Made by a program: the position numbers and the translations under genes
Shown here: one piece after another, positions 36,601 to 47,026 of the stretch
Layout: every line of letters starts with the position of its first letter
How positions within the stretch are numbered: position 1 is the stretch's first letter
Assembly (NCBI GenBank): GCA_950295325.1
Contig: OX485805.1
Coordinates: 13,486,501-13,550,500, forward strand
Direction: 5' to 3'
Length of the DNA: 64,000 bases
DNA from: Polytrichum commune
Lineage: Eukaryota; Streptophyta; Polytrichopsida; Polytrichales; Polytrichaceae
The notes under the pieces: model-generated
Databases searched by the model: none
Told to the model about the DNA's origin: nothing
Seen by the model: the letters and a program-made list of their open reading frames with translations, nothing else

Positions 36601-37689
36601 CTGCCATTAGACGCTTTCGGTCCCGGTCCGGTTCAGTTCGCTTCGCTTAGACTCGTTTACTAGGTTTCTGTCCCTCGTAATTAGACTTTTGCACATTATA
36701 ACAATTAATTATACTATGGTAAAATTCCATTTGATTTTGATAAGTCTAAAGTGACTAAACAGTAATTCAATTTTGAGATATTGAAGCAAATCAATTAATT
36801 CATTTGATCAAGAGGTAGGAGAGTCATGTGTGTATGTGATGTTTCCTAACCTGTGGTATGGCCGATAGTCCTTGGTTACTTATCTGAAGAGACTATGGTC
36901 ACCTCAAGGAGTTTTTGCCTTGGGTTTCTGAGACTATGGCGTAATCAAATGTCTATGGCTGAGCTGTGACTCCCTGAATTGCAAAATATATTATAAGAGT
37001 GATGTTACTGATGAGAGTGGGTTGTGAGGGAGTGACTGATCAATTGCATGTACGGCTGTGAGTGACCCTCAACCTTAATTAAATCAATTCTAAAACTCAC
37101 TCTAGAACTCTTTTTCCCTGTGTTTGTAGTCCTAAATTCATCTTAATTCCCTTGTAATCTATCAATTAACTTAATGGTGATCCCTAGATGTAACACCTGG
37201 CACTCATTTGGTCTTCCCTGTGTGGTTTTCTTAATTGGAACCCAATCTAAAAACCTATCTACAGGGCACATGTGTTTTTTTAAGGAGCCTTAAAACTACA
37301 ACTCATATAGTTTCTCATGAAATTTCTATCGGTCTTATTCATGTAGGTCATGTAATTTTAGTGAGAGTGTAATACTGCAAAAGAAAATATGGTTTGGCAT
37401 TCCTAAAAAAACAAAACACATGCTCTCCTCTTGTGTCAAGAGACATAAATAAATAAAATAGCATTCCTCTTCCTTATTTTAGATGGCAATAATAGGAGAG
37501 TCCCATTAACCCCTTACCACCAAAAAACATCGAATTTGGTAGCCCTACTAGGGGGAGTGGGGCTCGGGGGCACCAATCAATTACTTTTTTTTTGGTGTGT
37601 TTGTGTGAAGGTAAGTTAGAAATTGAGATTGGGGTCTTGGTAGCCATATTTTGGCTCCACTTACACTTCTGTGTAAATTTCTCTTCTTA
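36601..37689. other. Non-coding stretch
   Basis: No supportable gene. Scattered GACTATGG echoes continue to about 36940. Confidence 0.35.
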
Positions 37690-38820
37690 ACAAATACTAC
37701 TTGTAAGTCTTCTCTCTTGTTCATGAATCCACTTTGGGGTATGAGTTGTGTAGTTTATCCGCATGGCGTAAATCATTTTGGGGATCCTATGTAACATGAA
37801 TGGGTTATCCAATGTGTTCAAACTTTGAGGATTTGTTGTTGATTCTTACGCCACTCAAATTGACTAAGTTTGGTGACGGTGGGTTTTGTGATGGCAAGTG
37901 CCACTCGTTGAAACCAAGGTGATCAATATATGAATTTTTTTGTAGGTAGGTACTACTTGCAAGTCTTATCTCTTGTTCATGAATCCACTTTCCGGTACTA
38001 GTTGCGTAGTTTACCCGCTGGGCGTAAATCATTTCGGGGATCCTATGTAGCAAGAATGGGTCATCCAATGTGTTCAAACTTTGAGGATTCGTTGTTGATT
38101 CTTACGCCACTCAAATTGACTAAGTTTGGTGACGGTGGGTTTTGTGATGGCAAGTGCCACTCGTTGAAACCAAGGTGATCAATATATGAATTTTTTTGTA
38201 GGTAGGTACTACTTGCAAGTCTTATCTCTTGTTCATGAATCCACTTTGGGGCTCGGGGGGGGGGGGTAGTCATTGGTTGGAGTAGCAATATACGTGCGAA
38301 CAAATGATAGGGTATTTTAAAAACATGGGGGCAAAGAATTATAAATGGACTGAAGAATAATGTAGGGTATCAAAAATAACACTGGACATCTTTAAAATAC
38401 TATAGGGTATGGAATAATAGGTAATTTGGAATTATAAGTAATGCAAGCCATTTTTCTATTAAACCAAAGTAGAAATTTACATAATGATACCATGTGAAAA
38501 AAAGAAGAGAATTAAAAGTAATACCCCCCTATAAAATAGTGGTTGTTCGCACCTATATCCTTAATTTTTTAACACACTGCCCCCCCCCCTTCCCGAGCTT
38601 TGCAGTACAAGTTGGGTAGTTTACCCGCATGGCGTAACTCATTTTGGGGATCCTATGTTACATGAATGGGTCATCCAATGTGTTCAAACTTTGAGGATTC
38701 GTTGTTGATTCTTACGCCACTCAAATTGAATAAGTTTGGTGACGGTGGGTTTTGTGATGGTAAGTGTCACTCATTGAAACCAAGGTGATCATTATCCAAA
38801 CTTTTGCGTAGGTAGATTTG
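37690..38820. repeat. 256-bp tandem repeat, three units, the third split by a MITE
   Basis: The landmark TCTTGTTCATGAATCCAC starts at 37715, 37971 and 38227, exactly 256 bases apart. Units match through CGCATGGCGTAAATCATT, CTTACGCCACTCAAATTGA and GGTGACGGTGGGTTTTGTG. The third unit stops at 38248 and resumes at 38598 after a 349-bp insertion. Because 256 is not a multiple of three and the minus-strand peptides do not stay in one frame, it is not a coding repeat. Confidence 0.85.
38249..38597. mobile_element. MITE with G-run inverted ends, target duplication CTTTG
   Basis: The left end is GGGCTC followed by a run of 13 G; the right end is a run of C, then TTCCCGAG. CTTTG flanks both sides (38244-38248 and 38598-38602). 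The empty site can be read from the neighbouring 256-bp units, which confirms the insertion. A second copy, in reverse orientation, begins at about 63812 and leaves the window at 64000. No coding capacity; superfamily uncertain. Confidence 0.78.
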
Positions 38821-40749
38821 AAAGCTACAGAGACGGATTTGAATCTACTTAAGGTATGTGAGCGTTTTGAGGTCACTCCTTGTTACGGGTGCTCTATATT
38901 TGAGCGGTATATGGCAAAGCTTGAAGTTAACAATGGATGAACAAAAAAATATCAAAAATGTTATCACCACTTTAGTGACACTGAAAAGACACATCTTACG
39001 ATGAAGTTGAACTTCGTGCTTGGAATAATCACCATTTTAGAGTCAATAGTTGACAAAATTGGGAGGGTCTACAGGATCCTTTAACCCCTTATTTCCCACG
39101 CCCAATTTCCCTCAATTATGCCCAAAAAATGTGACCTTAATTTCTACGATTATAGTTGGAGATCTAAAGTTTTGTTGACAAATCCAACCGTATAGATGTT
39201 TTTAGCTTAGAGGTGAATACTCATAATCCAAATTTCAAGCGTTGAAGATTGTCATGTAGGAGATTATAATAGGAATGGCAATAGTGTTCTTGAGGGGCAA
39301 TGATTTAGAAATTAAATTAGGGTTGGTTTTTTTATCAAACCTGCACTCAAATCATCTCCAAATGCCAAAATATTAGCCTCATTCAAAAGAGGGGTACTAT
39401 ACCAACTCAAATCGGCTCACAAATCTTGAAACCATTAATTTGTGATACTTTTTGAAGCTTTACAATTTCAGGCAGTGGTGCCACAACTACGCACCTTCCA
39501 CATGAATTCACACCCACCAACACATGTCCAACTAAGAATTCCAACGGTAGATGTCTAAACTATGTTGCGTTTGAGTGTTATGCAAATTTTCAATTCAATT
39601 GGGAATCATTTGCACATAGGGATAAAAAATAAATAAATAAAATCCATGTTTAGGATATGTTGCCTTAAAATGTAGAGATGACAAATGCAAGCTTTGGTTT
39701 CATTTTTCTTGTGCAAGATCCAAAAAATTCACTCTTATTATTGTGTACTTGTGATCCATTGTTGGTATCTAAGACATTTTGCTATAAATGGAAATTTAAG
39801 CCTATTTTTCTAAACCCCATGTGATGATCAAAAAACACGGTATTTTATGATGCATCAAACTTAGAAAGTGCTACAATAATTTCATAAGGTACATATAGGA
39901 ATAATTGTGTGACTCTCATGAACATTGTTGATGATTCCATTCAATCTCATCGTCATCTTTGTTGTTTTCCACATGTGACAAATAATTGTGGTATTTTTTT
40001 CAACTCAAGAGATGATTGACTAAATTCCCACGAAGGCCCACAAATCCTACGTACCGTTGCACAAGCGTCAAATAGTGATTTGAGCTCCATAACATTCTAT
40101 ATCTCCTTATGGGGGGGGCATCCCTAGACAAGGAATGGAAGCCATTGCAACAAGAATATTTAATGGGTCGATTACAAGAACATACAAATCTTGAATCTAG
40201 CTTATCTAGGTTCATGTTTATTTAAATATGCCAACTTATATAAGCTAGTTTTTAGACAAATGATAAAGTTTATCTAGGTTCTAACAATGTTGGGTTTCTT
40301 TTCAAATATGTAGAAATTGCCTCTTTAACTCCTCAGCGTCAAGAGGCCCTCTCAAGTCTAAAATCAATCCATTCATTAAAAACAAATTCAAGGGCACCCA
40401 CATTGTGTATTTGAACTTCAAACTTTAATGACATATGAGGTCTTCAACTGATTCAAAAAATGCACTTGGAGAGTAAGTAAATGCTAGATAGGGTCAATAT
40501 TGACATAATTAGCTAGACATGAAACTATGTACCTCAAATATGTGATGTTTTTGTGCATGCAAAGACATGTAGGGGCCTCTTGGACGTTTAAGGGTTAAAT
40601 TTGAATGTAGGACCTATCAATTTTGTTAGCTATTGAACCTAGGATGGTGTTTGTTTTTTGAGCACATAATTCATTCTCGTTTGTACCACATGTGTTTCTT
40701 GGTTGTCCATTCTTAACTACAAACTTCGCTGAGTATTTCTTAAATATAG
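38821..40749. other. Non-coding AT-rich stretch
   Basis: No coding or repeat structure that I can support. Confidence 0.35.
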
Positions 40750-40754
40750 GGGTC

Positions 40755-42107
40755 TGTGAGGCCAAACCACCCACCCTTAAGCGTCCTAGTCCGGGTGAGG
40801 GAATGGGTATCACATTCGTGTTTCCATACTCCACTTTACCAAATTCGTGAGACTCCATTACAATTCCATCAATCATAGCACACCAATTTATTCCATGACA
40901 TGAGTACAAGCGTTGAAAAACGCTCTTCTCTATTATCTCACTCCCAACACACCCTAAATCAATATTACGTCATAATCTAAATAGCTAACTATTCCATCAT
41001 CTATTGTATCACTTTGGGCTTCCCCCCCCCCCTTATATCAACTTTGGGCATTAATCCAACACCTAAGGCAACAACATTAATCCAACACCTTAGGCAGCAA
41101 CATTAATCCAACACCTTAGGCATCAACATTAATCCAACAACCTTAGGTTGCCACATTAATCCAGCATCTTAGGCCGCACATTAATCCCACACCTTAGGCT
41201 GCCACCTTAATCCAACACCTTAGGCCCACAGTAATCCAGCAACCTTAGGCCGCACATTAATCCCACACCTTAGGCTGCCACCTTAATCCAGCACCTTAGG
41301 CCCACAGTAATCCAACACTTTGGCCGCATAGTATCCAACAACCTTAGGCTGCCACATTAATCTAGCACCTTGGCCGCACAGTATCCAGCAACCTTAGGCT
41401 GCCACATTAATCCCACACCTTAGGCTGCCACCTTAATCCAGCACCTTAGGACCACAGTAATCCAACACCTTGGCCGCACAGTATCCAACAACCTTAGGCT
41501 GCCACATTAATCCAACACCTTGGCCGCACAGTAATCCAACAACCTTAGGCTGCCACATTAATCCAGCAACTAATCCACAATTTGCTAGTTAACCCCACTA
41601 AGCCCCTAACTAATCCCGCTAATTAACTTCACTAATTTCCTAAACATCCTTACCTAATCCATACATTTTTCTAGCTCTAAGAGCTCAAAAACTTCTAGAG
41701 GGGAGAGGGAGAGAGGAGAGGGAGAGGAAGAAGAGGGAATGAAGAGATAAATGGAGGAGGAGGAGAGGGCACCCAAGGCCACAAGCCCCTTCGCATTCTC
41801 CTACTTAGTAGGACCTTATCCTATCCACTAAACCTTCACCCTTTAAACCAACAAGAGCATGTTCTAATTCAAACATTTAAATCAAAGGACCTTACCCTTG
41901 CTTCCTCAAACACTTCTCACTTAATCACAACACTCCCTAATATCATCAAGCTTCTACTTAACCACACAAAATGGCTTAAAGCCTAAAACATAAACCACAC
42001 CAAGCCTCACTCTTTTTATACTTTTGATTGTTTCAATAACACTCCAATTGCAATTCTAAATAGATTCTAACCATAAAACAAATATGAGCACTCATTTTGG
42101 GCTCATA
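40755..42107 (-). mobile_element. Solo LTR 2 (family TGTGAGCC), target duplication GGGTC
   Basis: The plus-strand ends are TGTGAGGCCAAACC and TTTTGGGCTCATA, with GGGTC on both sides (40750-40754 and 42108-42112). The terminal blocks are homologous to LTRs 1, 3 and 4, including AGTACAAGCGTTGAAAAACG near 40905 and a CACTCTTTTTATACTTTT block near 42010. A purine tract at 41695-41765 matches the pyrimidine tract of LTR 4 in opposite orientation. It contains a minisatellite at 41045-41570. No retroviral genes. Confidence 0.88.
41045..41570. repeat. Minisatellite inside solo LTR 2 (about 26-28 bp units)
   Basis: About twenty irregular units of ATTAATCCAACA plus CCTTAGGCTGCCAC, with CGCACAGTATCCAGCA variants. 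The unit is unrelated to those in LTR 1 and LTR 4. Confidence 0.85.
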
Positions 42108-42112
42108 GGGTC

Positions 42113-43429
42113 CTATTAAGTTAGCTAAATGTTTTAGCTAAACATTGTAAATTGAACACTTAAAAATGTCACATAAAATCCACATGGCACATACCTTAAA
42201 GAAGTCGGGCCTAGTTTGGTTACTTATCTTTATAAAAACACATGTATATTAGTGGTTGATTGCAAATTTAGGAATAGGCACCAAAAAGACACTTGTTAAA
42301 AATATATTGGACTACGTGCTTAAAATTTGTTACCACTCCATGTTTAGTAGGCAAAACAATTACTATGGGGGGGGGGGGTGGGCTATTTGGTCTTCTTATG
42401 TGTCAACAAATTTTGATATTTCATAATAACTTAAGATTTGCCCTAAACCTTCAAGGATTATACATGGAGATACAATTGCAAATGAGCAATAAATTTCAAC
42501 ATCACAAACTTGAGTAATATAAGGCAACAAACAACAGAAGTAACAACAAAAACAACACATCTACCTCAATGTAAGCGTGGCTAAATTGGCGACTAATCTT
42601 TATCGGTCATGTATATTTGAGTGGTGTGCAGTTAGGTGTGGAATTATGAATGGATATTGAAAAGGCATATGCTTAAAATAAATTAGACTATGTGCACAAA
42701 CTTTGTTGGCCAATTCAACATTCACCAGTCAACATTCAACAGTCAACATGAGCGTACATGATAGTTTCATGTCTCCAGCAATTCGACTTTGCAAAATCAT
42801 ACCAAGAACAAGGAAAGTTTTAAAAAAAATTCTATAGATTGTTGCTAAAATCTCATATCACATGTGAGGATTCAAGAAGAATCTAAAATTCAAAATCCAA
42901 GTTGAGAACCATGACAACCAACCAACACCAACCATTCAACACACATTCACCTTAGTGGTCCACAACAAAGTCCTTAAACAAGTGGTTAGTTGCAAGAGTT
43001 ATTTACCCTAGTATTCTCTTGCACTTGTGACCAATTACGGTTGGTTATCTAACCAAGACGAAACTTTCCATTTCTCAAGCATCCAACCTATTTGGTGACC
43101 TCCTTCCATGCTTGAGTAAAAGTGTTTCGGTATTACATGCTTGGTGAATACTGTATAATCATATTGACATTTAGTAGTGGGCATGACGCTTTGAGACCTC
43201 TAGGCAACCTCTAGGCATCTAGTTTAGACCTCTGCAAATAGTGTACGTGACATTAAATACCATAAACGGTGTAATAGTCTTATTTGGGTGGTGATGCAAC
43301 AGTGGCGTGAAGTGAGGGGAACAGAAAGTGTTACGAAAGTCATGGGACACTCACTCAGACACTTCTGTCGGCATGTAAGTTAAGTTAAAGTTTAGTCGGG
43401 CGGACTCCTTGAGAAAGGTGAGGCCGGGA
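42113..43429. other. Non-coding, upstream of the receptor locus; possible W-box pair
   Basis: No gene supported. AGTCAA occurs at 42727-42732 and 42741-42746, reading TTGACT on the minus strand, a W-box core recognised by WRKY factors. The pair is about 700 bases before the putative first exon. It may be chance or part of a short local repeat (TTCAACATTCACC). Confidence 0.3.
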
Positions 43430-43611
43430 AGGACCCGTGCCCAGGATTCCCTGTGCCACCATTATTTAATGAAAGAGACTCTCGCAGTCTCTTTCTCACT
43501 GCACGCCCTCGCTCCAGAGGTTCTCCCAAGCCACGGCAATCCAACTTTGATGCACATCTCGTCATTCGGGTGCTTGATCGCTGCTTCTTCGCCAAAAATC
43601 GGTGTATACAA
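43430..43611 (+). other. Candidate 5' UTR exon of the kinase-NB-ARC-LRR gene
   Basis: A less AT-rich block ends in ATACAAAG|GTACGTG, a good plant splice donor at 43612. A matching acceptor, TTTTTAATTGCAG, lies at 46919-46931, 95 bases before the likely ATG, and the frame behind it starts with a stop, so that exon would begin as UTR. This gives a 5' UTR intron of about 3.3 kb. Without transcript data it is an inference; the exon could belong to another transcript. Confidence 0.4.
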
Positions 43612-43721
43612 AGGTACGTGCTGCGGATTCCTGCTCGTCGGTTTGTGCTTTTCATGTAATCTTGATGCGTGGATCGTGTAAAGAAACTGTCCTCATAAGT
43701 GGCAAGGTCAGGCTAGCTACA

Positions 43722-44253
43722 GTTCTGTCGGGGTAATTACGGACGTTCTCGTTTGTTTGGGGCGTTCTGTTTTCTTTTCCCGAGCTCTTCATGCATAAGT
43801 TAGCACTGGTATTGAAGAAGAGGTAGTATGGTCCGAGACCTCCATAGCTGTGGCGGAGGAAAGATGAGTAGGTCAAATTTTGTTCTGTTTACCTTCTGGT
43901 TCCATCGATTTCTTGATGTAGGAATCGTAGTTTGATGCAGTTTGATGTAGGTTTTGTAGTTTGAGCACTAATGTGAGGAATTCTACGAGTAAAGTACACT
44001 TAAAAAGCATGGCTTCTTGATTATGTGATTTAATTGCCTTCTGAAATGTGAGCATACGAATGGTCCGATATTGTTCCGTCGGGGTGAGTTGCTAATTATG
44101 GTCGTTCTCGTTCCAGTCGTTCTACATGCTTTTTCCCGAGCTCTTGATGCATAGTATTGGTATTTGAGAATTGCTAACAAGGTCCGAGACCTCCATAGCT
44201 GCAGTGGAGGAAAGGTCAGTAGGTCACTTTTTGTTTTGTGTACATTTTGGTCC
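43722..44253. repeat. Direct duplication, two copies of about 180 bases
   Basis: Copies at 43722-43905 and 44073-44253 share GTTC(T/C)GTCGGGGT, CCCGAGCTCTT, and GGTCCGAGACCTCCATAGCTG followed by GGAGGAAAG and AGTAGGTCA. The similarity is interspersed with gaps, so it is an old duplication about 350 bases apart in the putative 5' intron. Confidence 0.75.
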
Positions 44254-44564
44254 TTTTCTCGCTTGAAATCGATTCCTTTGAGCTGTTTGGTTCCAACAGA
44301 TTAAAAATATGTTCCGGGATGTATAATTGAAGATTCATCGCATCATGCTCATGACATTAATTGAGGTATTTGCAACGGTTGCGTAGTCTGACGCGATATG
44401 GCGGAATGTTCAGATCCTATTTTCATCTCCTAGGTTCCTTGTACGAATTGTCTTGATCAGCTGAATGACATTGTGGACAACAAACTTTTGGTCTACGTTG
44501 TATGACGTTTGGCTTCTGATGTTACTATTTAAGAGTGAAGCTCACCTTAAGTTGCCTATTCACA

Positions 44565-44566
<2 letters not shown>

Positions 44567-44597
<31 letters not shown>
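44567..44597. repeat. Poly(T) run of 31
   Basis: An uninterrupted T run in the plus strand; on the minus strand a poly(A) tail. It could mark the 3' end of a minus-strand retroposon lying to its right, but no such element was identified. Confidence 0.6.
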
Positions 44598-44598
<1 letters not shown>

Positions 44599-47026
44599 GT
44601 GGCATTGGAGTGATCCTTCAAGTCAATGGGACTTTTCGTTGGGAGTTGGTCCCATATGAGTTTCTATTGGTTGTTTTGCATACAATATCATCACCTTGCT
44701 CTTGGGTGCTCTTCCGTCCGTGTGCGGGAGAACGATTTTGGAGAAGCCTTGCAAGGTGCCCAAATCTGAGCTAGTTACCGAAATTTCTTCCCACATGTTT
44801 TTGATGCTTGCAGCTACTCCGTAGACGATGGTTGTTGAATAGTAACCATTGGTTGGAGCTGTCTCCGGGGATCATTATTGCTGGCGCGGGGCGGGAGGAG
44901 TTGCCACATGCGGAATAGAGATTTGTGCAAACAACTGAGACTTGGGAAGAATCGGTCGCGGCAACTTGTAAGTATTGATTTGTGTTTCTCTTATGTATAT
45001 AGTTTAACATGTGAGAAGTTGGCTTTTGTAAGTGCTTATTACCAAGTGCATGAGGACTTGAACCGACAACTTAGTTTTGTGCCGTATTTTTTGTTCCTTT
45101 GGCTAAACCTTATTGGCAACAATGAGGGGTACTAGTGCTAATTATCTAGTCTTGATTAGGTAGGGGCGCCGGCAAATTTGTTTGTATAGAACCCTACCTT
45201 TCAAACCTTCGTTATTGGGAGCCGCCCTTGATGAGGCGGATGAAGAGGTTAGTGTTGACTTTGATAGCCGCCCTTGATTAGTGTTGACTTTGCTAGGCGG
45301 TAAGACTACTTTCAAGGGTGAAATTTTGCTATCAATTTGACTCTGCAAAATCTTAGGCAATTGGAGGTTTGAATGGAGGCCTTAAAACCTTATTTGTTCA
45401 ATTTCATGTATGAATGTGGTGTTTGTTGTTGTTTCGGCTTGGGTTTGTTTCAAGCTATTTTTCGGAAAATCATTTCCGTTTGCAAAAATACAAACAATTC
45501 ACACATGAACTCTTTCAATTGAATTCCCGTATCAAATTCTACAACCTCTCTGTTTCTCTTGGTCATTACCAAGGCACGGAGTATGTGATGAACAAGGTTT
45601 AGGGTTTAGGATTTAGCTTTGGCCAATTTTAGACCATGGGTTTCCACTAACGTCCTAGTTATGGAGGTCTTAGTACACATGCTACACACAAATTTGTTTG
45701 AATTTTTTTTCTACCTTTCGAGATGTAGTAGAAATTCAAGTCTAAGAATCCATCATTTCGCTACTGTCAAAAATGTCATTTACAGTGTCTATTTCATTCT
45801 AGTTGTTGTTTGTTTCTTTCAAGTTGTTTCCAATTGAGTATGTAACTCTAAACGCTTTGGATGACTTGTTTTTCCTGCTTCTTATTTTGTGGTTTATTGG
45901 TTATTAGAACCTCAAGACTTACAAGGATATCTTGTCTAGTTATTGCAATACATGTGATGATTGCGGCAAGTGCTCTTGGTGTACTTAGTTTAGTCCTTGT
46001 AAATAATTCTCCTTGATGATTAAACAATGAATTATTTGAGCGTTGATGTAACTCAGTATATAATCATGAACAAGTCTTCATTCTTGAGGTGGGTGAGGAT
46101 GTTGGTTGTGCTTTTGGATATGTTGCAGATTTCTTTGGTTAGTTTGTTGAGTATTTTGTTGAATTTTTTTGATGTTGGGTTTGGAGAACATGGCGGTATA
46201 GTAGGTATAAGTGATTCCGGATTTTAACATTGTGTTGAGAATTTTTATTTTTTTTGTTTGAGCTAGGTAGGAAGTTTGGGAATAATTTGCTTTCGTTGGT
46301 GGTGACAAGAATTTGGAATATCTTGCATCAATTGTTTTGATGACAAGAATCATCAAAACCTAATATGGTATGTAGTGTAATTTGTAGCACATGAGAATTG
46401 TCATGGATTGTAGTTGTATTTATTTTGTTGCTATATATAATGTATGGAAAAATTAGTTGCACTTTGTAGTTGGTTCAAGAAAGATAGACCTAGAGAAAAC
46501 TAGATTAGCTCATTTAGGGCACAAAACTATGAGTCATAGCATTGGTCGGCAAGGGGCACTTGATTGTTGCATTGCTAAAACTATTCATTGGAAGTGGCAA
46601 TGTGTACCATGTACATCTTTGCATATTATGTATATGTGACCTTTGTACATTTTGTTTGTGAAGCTAATAGCATTTTGTAACTCCAAATGATAATTAACAC
46701 TAAATAATGCCTTTTTGTGTAGTCTTGAAGATGTGCAACTACCATGACATTCATTCTTGAGATTATAATAAAAAAATTATTATTGAAATTGTACTTTTTT
46801 TCATCCCGAAATTTGGAGGTTGGAGGTTGACCAAATTTTGCAATGTCTTTTGGAGGGAAACTCAACTACTATTGTTGCTAATTCTTTGGAGATTTTGCTA
46901 AATCTACCTCGTTCAAAATTTTTAATTGCAGATTAGGACAATTGTGATTCACTTACAAGGGTGTGGCGTGCAAATCAACCAACTATGTATTGGTGGATTG
47001 TTTTGGAAAATAAGTTGTGTTTCGTC

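Larger units (their letters stand above)
43612..46931 (+). other. Probable 5' intron of the receptor gene; repeats inside
   Basis: No coding sequence supported. Inside it are a direct duplication (43722-43905 and 44073-44253), a 31-base T run (44567-44597), a small tandem duplication of GCCGCCCTTGAT text at 45221-45300, and AT-rich DNA. Confidence 0.4.

Noticed and set aside
37805-38303. Repeated minus-strand peptides (KWIHEQEIRLASS...)
   Set aside because: They arise from the 256-bp tandem unit, which is not a multiple of three, so the frame is not maintained.
43392-43681. Overlapping frames on both strands as small proteins
   Set aside because: No domain; three frames are open at once because the block is less AT-rich. 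A 5' UTR exon ending at a good donor explains it better.
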